Positions 35,065 through 42,862 of a DNA stretch of 64,000 bases are shown in pieces. Both the position numbers and the translations under genes were made by a program. Source of the stretch: Alistipes sp. (lineage in GTDB: Bacteria; Bacteroidota; Bacteroidia; Bacteroidales; Rikenellaceae). The notes below the pieces were generated by a model, which saw only the letters and a program-made list of their open reading frames with translations, had not been told where the DNA came from and did no database searches. The stretch lies in assembly GCF_020026455.1 (NCBI RefSeq), contig NZ_JAHHQJ010000002.1, forward strand, positions 1 through 64,000, read 5' to 3'. Numbering within the stretch: position 1 is the stretch's first letter; each line of letters opens with the position of its first letter.

Positions 35065-35097
35065 ACGGGGAGACTCTTGATACGAAAGCCTCCCCGT
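35065..35097 (+). promoter_or_regulatory. Intra-operon hairpin before the motor genes
   Basis: ACGGGGAG pairs perfectly with CTCCCCGT around a 17-nt loop in the 67-bp gap, the longest in the operon. It is followed by TATTG rather than a T-run, so it is more likely a processing or partial-termination site than a full terminator. Confidence 0.5.
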
Positions 35098-35125
35098 TAT
35101 TGTCAGATGATTTAGGCTATTGAAT

Positions 35126-36868
35126 ATGGATATTCTGCAACTCATATTAAGCAACAGTTTCACTGTTTTTGTACTGATAGTTATATGGCTTCTTCAGCTG
35201 TATTTCCATAAGACGACTAAGAACGCCATTCGAAAAATACGGAAAATTTTCCCTCCGGAGGGACACGAGATCGGAGGAACGGAGGATGTCGCACAGATTG
35301 TGGCGACCAAAGGCTCGACAGTCTATCGGCAAATCTGTACTCAAATCAATAAATATATCGACAAGAATCGGGATAATATTGATTTGGGAATAATGAAAGA
35401 TACGACCAACCGTATCACCGATAAGGAGTTCGAAGAGGCTACCTCGCGGATAGCATTCCCGATGTATATCGGATTGATGGGTACCTATTTAGGTGTTGGA
35501 TGCGGTCTCGGTGGGTTGGTCTATTCGATGGTCACCAATAACGAAGACCATATGTTCGACGCCGAAGGAATCGCGGTGTTTATCTTCGGTGTCATTGTTG
35601 CCATGGCGACGAGTTTTATTGGGCTGTACTACACGACTGTCAACAATAAACGAGCCGCTGCAACCTCTGCTCTATTGGAAAGTCAGAAGGATGCCTTTTT
35701 CAATTTTCTTCAGACCAGCATCTTGCCTCAATTGCCATCAACATTGGCGCAGACGCTAAAAGAGGAATTACAACGATCGATAGGTGCTCTTGGAACGACG
35801 ATCGGAGCGTTGAATACGACCGTAAAAAGCTTGAATACCGAGCTGAAGGCAACATTCGAAGGAATTACTCGTGAATTCGGGTCCAATCTTGCCAGGAATC
35901 TGGGTGGAATCCAGCAAGCCATAGCCGTGCTTGCTCAAGGAGCGTCGACCTATTCCGAGTTGATGCGTCGCCAGGACGAGGTACTGGATAAACTCAATAA
36001 CGCTGCGTTCAATAAGACCTTAACCAATATTGCAAAGACTGCAGAGAAGTGTGTCGGATTGGGAGATGTACTGGATGAGGTCGATCGGAAAGCCGAGGAA
36101 CTGTCGACACGGCAGGAGGTTGCCATGTCTAATCAGGCCGCGATACTTGATGCCCAAAAGGCATTGGTCGAGAGCCAAACGTTGAGTCGGGAGAGCCTTG
36201 TCAAACTGGAGGAGGATCTTGGTCGTGCTATCACCGAGACACAGCAAACACTTAACAATATCACACTGGAGTCGCAGGAGAAGCTCAATGGGCTGGTGGC
36301 TCAACCCCGTCAGATGTTTGAATACATACAAAGCGTTCTCGATCAATTCAAACGTATTGAGAAGTTTGTTGAATCGTTTACAGCCAATGAATTTGACAGC
36401 AACGAAGGCCGTATCCAATATATCGAAGCCCAAATTAGGGCCATGGAGCAAGCCCAGCAAACAGTCAAGGATTATTTGGGCTTGGCTGAAAGCGGACTGC
36501 AGAAATATTTGGGGAGCCAGATGGAGACCATTACCGCAAGTGCTCAGCATTTTATCGCCTCTTGGAATGATGTGTTCAATGAGATGGTTGTAAACGGGCA
36601 GGAGAATCCGATTGGGTATCTGCGTCAGCTTGCCGATATGAATGCTAAACTGGACACGATCAGTACGAAGATCTCTCCGGCGGATGGCCGTCAGCTCTAT
36701 GGCTACCTGGAGCAAATCAAGTCCTCGTTGGATAACCTGTCTGCAAACATGAGATATCGGAACTCCTCTTCCAAAGGATCCGGAAATACCACAACGATGT
36801 CGGCGCAAGTCCATATTCCGAAATCGTCAAAGCCCTGGTATCGACGGGCCTTTTCGAGGAAAAGATAG
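35126..36868 (+). CDS. MotA/ZorA-like proton-channel motor subunit with long coiled tail
   Basis: 580 aa from ATG 35126; a TTG six bases earlier is in frame. TM helices are at about 6-28, 120-142 (MYIGLMGTYLGVGCGLGGLVYSM) and 155-178 (AVFIFGVIVAMATSFIGLYYT). The last two resemble the channel-lining helices of MotA/ExbB/TolQ proteins. After residue 185 comes a cytoplasmic tail of nearly 400 residues with heptad-like, Gln/Ser/Thr-rich helices (TQQTLNNITLESQEKL), ending in a basic stretch (PWYRRAFSRKR). This short membrane unit plus long tail is the architecture of ZorA in Zorya defence. The partner MotB-like gene follows 9 bp downstream. Function as an ion-driven stator is inferred. Confidence 0.68.
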   Translation: MDILQLILSNSFTVFVLIVIWLLQLYFHKTTKNAIRKIRKIFPPEGHEIGGTEDVAQIVATKGSTVYRQICTQINKYIDKNRDNIDLGIMKDTTNRITDKEFEEATSRIAFPMYIGLMGTYLGVGCGLGGLVYSMVTNNEDHMFDAEGIAVFIFGVIVAMATSFIGLYYTTVNNKRAAATSALLESQKDAFFNFLQTSILPQLPSTLAQTLKEELQRSIGALGTTIGALNTTVKSLNTELKATFEGITREFGSNLARNLGGIQQAIAVLAQGASTYSELMRRQDEVLDKLNNAAFNKTLTNIAKTAEKCVGLGDVLDEVDRKAEELSTRQEVAMSNQAAILDAQKALVESQTLSRESLVKLEEDLGRAITETQQTLNNITLESQEKLNGLVAQPRQMFEYIQSVLDQFKRIEKFVESFTANEFDSNEGRIQYIEAQIRAMEQAQQTVKDYLGLAESGLQKYLGSQMETITASAQHFIASWNDVFNEMVVNGQENPIGYLRQLADMNAKLDTISTKISPADGRQLYGYLEQIKSSLDNLSANMRYRNSSSKGSGNTTTMSAQVHIPKSSKPWYRRAFSRKR

Positions 36869-36877
36869 GGATAACCC

Positions 36878-37606
36878 ATGAAGAAAAATAATTCCAAGGA
36901 GTTTTTCTGGCCCAGTTATGTCGATGTGATGACAAACTTATTTGCCATCACGCTCGTCTTGTTCGTCGTCTCATTCTTCCTTTTCAAAAATTATAACAAG
37001 AAACTCACGGATGCAGTCAGTGAACTGACTGTGCTGAAAGAGGAGTATCAACGCATCCAGGATATGAATACGGCGTTGCAATCTTTGGATAGCAACTCAT
37101 ATTTCCAGTATAATGCAAAATATCAAAAGCACATTCTGAGAATTCATTTCGAGTATCTTGTCGATCAATATGAATTGCCGTCGGGATTGAGTAACAAGGA
37201 TGTGGTCTCGAAGATAGCGGAGGTGGGAAAAAGTGTTATCAAGACGATTGACGATATCCGAATCAAATACATTGAGGGTAAGGATAACCGATTTACAATC
37301 AAATTCCTGATAGTCATCGAGGGACAAGCATCCAGAAGTGGTGCAGAACAGCATAATGCCGTGTTGAGCTACTTGCGCGCGCTTTCCCTCCGGGAGTATT
37401 GGCTGAATCCGGCCAACAACGTTGCCTATGGCGGTCTTTCATTCACGAGTCCGGAATTGCGATGTGAATTGATCGTATCGGGAAGCGGGGTATTTGGATC
37501 CCCTCGTGAACCGGACTACATCGAAGGTAAGGTTAATCCGGCCAATCAGCGTTTTTTGGTTCACATCGTCCCTGTTATTGACTGGAATAGCAACGACCAG
37601 ATATGA
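36878..37606 (+). CDS. MotB/ZorB-like motor subunit with OmpA-like periplasmic domain
   Basis: 242 aa. A short cytoplasmic N-terminus leads into one TM helix beginning PSYVDVMTNLFAITLVLFVVSFFLF. Asp16 sits at its start, where MotB, ZorB and ExbD carry the proton-accepting Asp. A linker helix follows, then an OmpA-like domain at about 125-235 with VIEGQASRSG and NAVLSYLRALSLREYW, echoing the GHTDxxG...N..LS..RA pattern. The peptidoglycan-contact Asp of GHTD is replaced (GQAS), so cell-wall binding may be altered or lost. It overlaps the next gene by four bases. Confidence 0.7.
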   Translation: MKKNNSKEFFWPSYVDVMTNLFAITLVLFVVSFFLFKNYNKKLTDAVSELTVLKEEYQRIQDMNTALQSLDSNSYFQYNAKYQKHILRIHFEYLVDQYELPSGLSNKDVVSKIAEVGKSVIKTIDDIRIKYIEGKDNRFTIKFLIVIEGQASRSGAEQHNAVLSYLRALSLREYWLNPANNVAYGGLSFTSPELRCELIVSGSGVFGSPREPDYIEGKVNPANQRFLVHIVPVIDWNSNDQI

Positions 37607-38541
37607 GATATATCCTGACCGCAATCGTTTTGTTATGCACGGCATGTTCTCCCTATGAAGAAGTGGTGGAGGTGATGTCTGGCAACACGCTCGTATTATC
37701 TTCCGGAATACGAATCCGAATGTCCAATGTGCTCAATTCGCGTTGGAACTATGATTTTCTATGTGAAAATATTGTATGGCAGGATGTGATTTTTACGGCC
37801 GATGCTATTGCCGGAGACACTGAAAATGCGACTGTTTGGGGGATGCTTTATACGGCCGACGGCACGTGTATTAATGATATGCTGGAAAAAGAGTTGCCGC
37901 CCAGCTCTACTCCAACTCCGCCAGATTTGCCCCCAGTATCAGAAGAATCGTCAGGAGAATCGGAAACTCCACCGGATACGGAGATTCCGGCGAAGCCAAC
38001 CATGCCCCAATCCATTTCCGACCGCGAGTGGCATAAACCCAATATCAAAAGCACGAAAGATATTTCGCAAATCTATTCTTATGTGATTGATGTTTTCAAA
38101 TCATACGACATAGATTATATGCCGCATATACCGGTGCATGTTATTCCTAGACCGCAAATGTTGGCCGAATCGGGGAGCCCGTCTGCTGTTGGGTTGGCCT
38201 ACACAACATCCTATGACGATGGCGATCTGGTTTTTGAGATCCATGTCATTGAGGGGCTTTCAAAACTCGATTTTGCCGAGGTTCTTGGTCATGAGATGAT
38301 GCACACATGGATCAATCAAAATGGGATTGAGATAAAAAAAGAGGCCGATTTGGAGGGCTTGTGCAATTATGCATCCTATTTGGTGCTCTCCTCCGTGGAT
38401 ACGGATTACTCGGCATCATTAATTAAGCGTATGATGCAGAATCCCGATCCGGTATATGGTGTGGGATTCAGAAATGTCAAATGCGAGGTCGATCAAATCG
38501 GTTTGGATAACTACTTGTCCCGTTTGAGGCGGAGCATATGA
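37603..38541 (+). CDS. Lipoprotein with SNase-like and DA1-type metallopeptidase domains
   Basis: 312 aa, last gene of the operon, coupled to the MotB-like gene by an ATGA overlap. The lipoprotein signal ends CTAC (Cys15). Residues about 18-100 resemble a staphylococcal-nuclease-like fold (VVEVMSGNTLVLSSGIRIRMSNV ... WGMLYTADGTCINDML) but lack obvious catalytic Arg/Glu pairs. A Pro/Ser/Glu-rich linker covers about 101-140. The C-terminal part has the zinc-protease motif HEMMH (230-234) in EVLGHEMMHTWINQNG, with a Glu ligand candidate in KEADLEGLCNYASY (about 252). That HEMMHxW...NG...EGLC arrangement is typical of DA1-type peptidases. It would act in the periplasm or on the outer membrane; target unknown. 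Confidence 0.65.
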   Translation: MRYILTAIVLLCTACSPYEEVVEVMSGNTLVLSSGIRIRMSNVLNSRWNYDFLCENIVWQDVIFTADAIAGDTENATVWGMLYTADGTCINDMLEKELPPSSTPTPPDLPPVSEESSGESETPPDTEIPAKPTMPQSISDREWHKPNIKSTKDISQIYSYVIDVFKSYDIDYMPHIPVHVIPRPQMLAESGSPSAVGLAYTTSYDDGDLVFEIHVIEGLSKLDFAEVLGHEMMHTWINQNGIEIKKEADLEGLCNYASYLVLSSVDTDYSASLIKRMMQNPDPVYGVGFRNVKCEVDQIGLDNYLSRLRRSI

Positions 38542-38715
38542 CATGACTATCCCGTCGCACAATTCCGGAGGAGACTTCGTTTATTCCGTTTGATTGCGGG
38601 CCTCTTCCAATCGAAACCATCACCGGCGAATATAAAGATTGGGTTAGATAGACCTTGGGGGCGCAAGAGATGGCAGGGGAGTGACAGGTGGGGGCGGCCC
38701 CTCGGAGAGGCCAAT

Positions 38716-38747
38716 AAAAACCCCCGATGTTGCGGGAACATCGGGGG
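38716..38747 (-). terminator. Terminator of the GH18 polysaccharide locus
   Basis: CCCCCGATGTT and AACATCGGGGG pair perfectly around a 5-nt loop; on the minus strand five T residues follow. The preceding 38542-38715 contains no gene I can see. Confidence 0.85.
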
Positions 38748-38782
38748 AGGATAGCGGGTGTCGTCCTGATGACGACTTGGAA

Positions 38783-39967
38783 TTACTCGTTCTGCAAGGG
38801 GAAGACGAACTCTTTTTCAGGGTAGCTGCCTTGGGCCGGAAGGTCGAGGGCAGCTTCGGGATGCGTCTTCTTGTACTTGGTGGCCCAGTTCCAAATCATG
38901 CTTACATCCTCGGTGATGTTGCCGTCCATGTCGCGCTTCTTGCCGTTGCAAGGATAGTAGAGCAACAGACCTTCATCCTCGGGGTTGACCATCTTCCAAA
39001 CGTAGTTCTTCACCTGCTGCTCGGTACGGGGCGAATCCCAGAAACGGACCTCGCGGATGTATTGGTTTTTACCCGAAATCCAGAATCCGATCAGACCGTA
39101 AGCCCCCGAACGAATCTCCTGCTCGGCCACCAGACCGCCATTGACATAGATGCGGTGGAATTTACCGTCATAGACGATCGAAATCATATACCAGGTGTTG
39201 GGTTGGGCGGCGAACAGCTTCTTGTCGACATCGATCTGCGACGAACCGGTCTTGATTTGGAACTGGTTGGGCTCGATGGTCACGTCACCGAAACGGGTGT
39301 AAATTTCGTCGTGGGGACCGGCGTTTTCTACCAGCTTGGTGCCGGCAATGGCCATATTGTTTTGGAAGTATTCATCCCGGTTGATCATGAACTCCAGGGT
39401 CCAGTAGTCAACCTTGAAATCGTTGGGGAACATCTGCGCATTCTCGGAGTCGCTGCCGTTGAACCGAAGTACCTTGGTGCGGGTCAGTTTCTCAAGAATG
39501 ATGATGCCTTCGTTCGAGCCGGGGATAGCTGCGACACTACCGCCCGAAACGCTCACGGGTAAGGCATACTCTCCTTTCATCGAGAAACGGATATCCTTGA
39601 GCGTCACTGGCAGTATCTGCTTGGTTACCGACGCCTTAAACTCCATTTCGGAGGGAATATCATACATTTCGGGGGGCAACATCAGATAGGAAGTGCCATT
39701 GGCTGCATTGTAGCGGTCAAGTTGTTCCTGGCTACCGGCCGTAAGCGATACGAAGTTATTCGTCTCTCCCTTCTGTGAGAGTCCTATCTTGATATCCTTG
39801 AGGTGATACTCCTTGTTTTCCTCGACGAAGATCTGGATAGGACCTTCGGTGTCGATGTAGGCACCCTGGTCTGCCACAAAATCCTCCAAAGGATTGTTGT
39901 ATAACTCATTTTGACAGGCCGTAAGCGCCATGACTCCGGCTGCCAATGTCATCAATATCTTTTTCAT
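38783..39967 (-). CDS. DUF1735 and LamG domain lipoprotein of the GH18 locus
   Basis: 394 aa. Lipoprotein signal ends ALTAC (Cys18). Residues about 35-165 match the BT_3987/DUF1735 beta-sandwich found N-terminally on many Bacteroidetes glycan-locus lipoproteins (YNAANGTSYLMLPPEMY; LPVTLKDI; YALPVSV). About 170-350 form a concanavalin-like LamG_3 domain (YWTLEFMINRDEYF; NTWYMISIVYDGKFHRIYVNG; IREVRFWDSPRTEQQV). It is probably a surface glycan-binding protein assisting the endoglycosidase. Last gene of the six-gene locus, 27 bp after the GH18 gene. Confidence 0.82.
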   Translation of the reverse strand: MKKILMTLAAGVMALTACQNELYNNPLEDFVADQGAYIDTEGPIQIFVEENKEYHLKDIKIGLSQKGETNNFVSLTAGSQEQLDRYNAANGTSYLMLPPEMYDIPSEMEFKASVTKQILPVTLKDIRFSMKGEYALPVSVSGGSVAAIPGSNEGIIILEKLTRTKVLRFNGSDSENAQMFPNDFKVDYWTLEFMINRDEYFQNNMAIAGTKLVENAGPHDEIYTRFGDVTIEPNQFQIKTGSSQIDVDKKLFAAQPNTWYMISIVYDGKFHRIYVNGGLVAEQEIRSGAYGLIGFWISGKNQYIREVRFWDSPRTEQQVKNYVWKMVNPEDEGLLLYYPCNGKKRDMDGNITEDVSMIWNWATKYKKTHPEAALDLPAQGSYPEKEFVFPLQNE

Positions 39968-39994
39968 GATTCGTGTTCAAATAGATTTTAACTG

Positions 39995-41167
39995 TTACTG
40001 GAAATTGCCGGGATATTCCTGGTTGCCGACATAGAGTGCCAGGCGCAACCACTTGTATTCGGGGCTGTTCTTGAAGTCGTACTCCATGTGGTAGGTACCC
40101 ACACCGCCAATACGCTTTCCACTGGGGAGATCCATGCAGGCGTAGTCCAACAACTGTACGGACTGGCTGAGATTGATGTACTTCTTCAAGTCTTCGTTGG
40201 CAGGTCGGTAGCCGACCTTACCGCCCTGGCGCCACAATTGCTCGAACTCCACCGTGATGATGGTCTTGCGTTCCCACTCGTCAAGATGGGGATGGTTGAT
40301 CTTACTCTTCACGGCTTGATGGCTCCCCTCCCAGTATGCCTGGTAGATGTAGTGGTCGAGCATCTTCGATGTTTCGGTATCGGCACAGTAAGGTTCGCCG
40401 TCCATTACGAGCAACATGGGGCGACCGTTGCGTTCGGGAGTCTTCTCGAACTCGTCGAAACGGTCGCGCAGGGTCTTGATGAACCAGTAAGCCTCGGTAT
40501 TATACTTATCCTCGCCGATAGATGAGCGGCTTGCTGATGTAGCCAGCGAACCGCTGTGACCATAGCCGGGCTCCCAGTCGATATCGAACCCGTCGAGGTT
40601 GTACTTCACCACGGTGTCGGCGATGGCATGGGCATAAAGTTTGGCAGCCTCGTTGGCGATATCTTTGAACCCTCCCGTAGCTCCATTTTTCTTGGCCAAC
40701 TCATGCCAGTAGGTGTTCATGTCTTCGCCTTCGGGAGTGATGGCCGAGCCGATGTCCTGACAAATCCAGCAGAGCAGCGCCTGACCGCCCTTGACATCCT
40801 GGAAGAACTTCAGGTCTGCCTTCTGCTCCTTCGAGAGGTTGCCGCGAGTTCCCCACAACGATACGAAATCGACGCTGTCGGGCAGCATCTTCAGGTAGTT
40901 TTGTGCATTGGTACCCTTGCCAGTCCAGTTACCGTACCAGCCGAAGCCCTTCACGTGGGGCGAGGGCCGGTACTCCTCGCGCAACTTCTTGTAGAATTCG
41001 CGCTGTTTGGGGGTCAGATCCTCTTCCGACTGTGCCTCGATGAGCGGGATATAACGGCTTATCTGCTCCTGCCCGGGGAATGTCTCGCGTTCTATTTCGG
41101 TCCAATCCGAGCAGGATACGGCTCCGAGGGACATCATACCGAACAATATATATTGATGCAATTTCAT
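39995..41167 (-). CDS. GH18 endo-beta-N-acetylglucosaminidase-like lipoprotein
   Basis: 390 aa with a lipoprotein signal ending AVSC (Cys19). The glycoside hydrolase family 18 active site DGFDIDWE (about 192-199) is intact, with the catalytic Glu and supporting Asp residues. Overall pattern (VKGFGWYGNWTGKG, VDFVSLWGTRGNLS, YIYQAYWEG, GVGTYHMEYDF) is closer to endo-beta-N-acetylglucosaminidases acting on N-glycans, such as those in Bacteroides N-glycan loci, than to chitinases. It sits behind SusD, as expected for a surface enzyme releasing the glycan from glycoprotein. Substrate class is inferred. Confidence 0.85.
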   Translation of the reverse strand: MKLHQYILFGMMSLGAVSCSDWTEIERETFPGQEQISRYIPLIEAQSEEDLTPKQREFYKKLREEYRPSPHVKGFGWYGNWTGKGTNAQNYLKMLPDSVDFVSLWGTRGNLSKEQKADLKFFQDVKGGQALLCWICQDIGSAITPEGEDMNTYWHELAKKNGATGGFKDIANEAAKLYAHAIADTVVKYNLDGFDIDWEPGYGHSGSLATSASRSSIGEDKYNTEAYWFIKTLRDRFDEFEKTPERNGRPMLLVMDGEPYCADTETSKMLDHYIYQAYWEGSHQAVKSKINHPHLDEWERKTIITVEFEQLWRQGGKVGYRPANEDLKKYINLSQSVQLLDYACMDLPSGKRIGGVGTYHMEYDFKNSPEYKWLRLALYVGNQEYPGNFQ

Positions 41168-41199
41168 AGTGTCAAGATGATTTAGTGTTTAGTAAGTTG

Positions 41200-42834
41200 T
41201 TAGTTCTGCTTCGGACGGTCGCTACGCACCCACCAGAGTTTGGTGCCGCCTTCGTCGGGACCTCCCAGCAGTTCGGTCACTCTCTGCATGTTGGGGTTGG
41301 TAGAGTACTCTTTGGGCGAATAAATAAAACGCTCGGGAGTGCGGATCGACTTGTCGCTATTGATTTTGCGGCTGAAATCCACCAGATTGTTGGCCAGGAA
41401 GGGATAGCCTGTACGGCGGTACTCGGTCCAAGCCTCGATGGCGTTAGGGTAGAGTGCCAGGTACTTCTGGGTGATAATCTGCTGCAGGTGTTTTTCCTCG
41501 GAACTCTCGCTGCTCCACTTGGGGGATACGTTGCCTTCGTTGATATTCGAGTTATAGTATCCGTTGCCATAAACGTAAGTGGGGTTATCGAAGTCGGTGT
41601 TCGAGAGCTTGGGAATACGAACATTCTGCTGGTTGAGGTATCTGTTGGCTTCGCCATCGACTCCCCACTCCTTCAACGACATCCTGACTCCCTGTTCGTA
41701 GAACGACTGTGCGTCGCCATCGGTCAAGTTGTAAAGAGCAGCCTCGGCCTTGAGGAAGAACGTTTCCGAAGCACGGAACCAGTAGATGGGGCTCTTCGGC
41801 TCGAAATTAGGCTTTGATGCGAATTCAGGAGAGTTTTTACCCTCGGCCTTCCCTTCGTTGTTTGAAGGACATACACAGAAAAACTCTTCCCGATTTCTCC
41901 ACACCCCCTTGGTGTAATACTTTTCGATGCGGGGATCGTTGTAGCCCTTGAGGTAGTGCCAGGCGGTTGCTCCCATCCGCTCCTCGTTGTAGTCGATGAT
42001 GGCGATGAAGGGGTTGAGCAGGGGGAAGGCTCCGGAGTCGCCCAGGCGGGCCTCGTCTTCCATGCTCTCGATGACACCTCCGTTTTCCGGAGCAAGAGCC
42101 TTTTCGATATACTGGCGTGCCAGATCCTTGTCGACGAAGTGGGTGCGGACGGCAAGGCGCAACATCAGCGAGTTGGCGAACTTGGTCCACTTCTGGGGAT
42201 CACCGGCGTAAATCATGTCGGCATTGGCCATGATGCGTGCGGTAGCGGCATTGAGGGTCTTCGAAATCTTTTCGAGATCGGCGAGCATCGCCTTGTAGAC
42301 GGTCTCCTGCGAATCGAGCTTCGGAGCGATGTCTCCGTTGCCGGCATTGGTGTAGACCATGGGACCGAAAACATCGGTGGTACGCAGCCAGCCGGCGATC
42401 TTGATCAGGTCGAAAAGAGCCACGACATTCTGGTCGGCAACGTCGGTCGATTCGCGCAGGGGAGCAATGGTGGTCCAGATGCTGTAAAGGCGTGCGTAGA
42501 GGATCTCCAGCGCGTAGTCCATGCGGTTGGGCTTGAAGTCCCAGGTAGCCTCCGTTCCGAAGCCCCAGTTGTTGTTCATGCCGAAGTAGCCAATGTAGCT
42601 GCCCGACGACATGACGTCGGTAACACCCAAATCGTTACCCGGGCCGGTCGTCTGTGCGGGGCTGCCGATCGGAATGACGTATTTCTGGATTTCGGTCAGC
42701 TTGGTCTGATAGAGCAGGGTGCCCAGTTCCTTGTCGGTGACGCCGGTGGTACTCTTGTTGATGTCTTCGAAGTCATCGCAAGAGATGCCTGCAACAGCCA
42801 CGGCGAGGACCAAAAAATATTTTGTGATTTTCAT
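41200..42834 (-). CDS. susD: SusD/RagB-family glycan-binding lipoprotein
   Basis: 544 aa with a lipoprotein signal ending GISC (Cys20) followed by DDFEDINKST, typical of the SusD-like_2 subfamily. TPR-like helices run through the body, for example YALEILYARLYSIW and LFDLIKIAGWLRTTDVFGP. It caps the SusC transporter and captures oligosaccharide at the cell surface. Twenty-eight bases separate it from SusC upstream, and the GH18 gene follows after 32. Confidence 0.92.
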   Translation of the reverse strand: MKITKYFLVLAVAVAGISCDDFEDINKSTTGVTDKELGTLLYQTKLTEIQKYVIPIGSPAQTTGPGNDLGVTDVMSSGSYIGYFGMNNNWGFGTEATWDFKPNRMDYALEILYARLYSIWTTIAPLRESTDVADQNVVALFDLIKIAGWLRTTDVFGPMVYTNAGNGDIAPKLDSQETVYKAMLADLEKISKTLNAATARIMANADMIYAGDPQKWTKFANSLMLRLAVRTHFVDKDLARQYIEKALAPENGGVIESMEDEARLGDSGAFPLLNPFIAIIDYNEERMGATAWHYLKGYNDPRIEKYYTKGVWRNREEFFCVCPSNNEGKAEGKNSPEFASKPNFEPKSPIYWFRASETFFLKAEAALYNLTDGDAQSFYEQGVRMSLKEWGVDGEANRYLNQQNVRIPKLSNTDFDNPTYVYGNGYYNSNINEGNVSPKWSSESSEEKHLQQIITQKYLALYPNAIEAWTEYRRTGYPFLANNLVDFSRKINSDKSIRTPERFIYSPKEYSTNPNMQRVTELLGGPDEGGTKLWWVRSDRPKQN

Positions 42835-42862
42835 GATCTGCTAAGTTTCAGGTTCGTTGTTG

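Noticed and set aside
28283..38541. Canonical Zorya defence system
   Set aside because: Only the ZorA/ZorB-like pair fits; ZorC, the ZorD helicase and the ZorE nuclease are absent, and tubulin-like, Hsp70-like, vWA and DA1-type genes are not part of known Zorya types.
27458..38720. Direct repeat of the tRNA-Asp 3' end at the right side of the island
   Set aside because: I looked through 38540-38760 for the last 20 bases of the tRNA and found no match, so no att pair can be claimed.
38547..38741. A 64-codon minus-strand ORF between the island and the GH18 locus
   Set aside because: It overlaps the terminator, has no protein-like features and no ribosome binding site.
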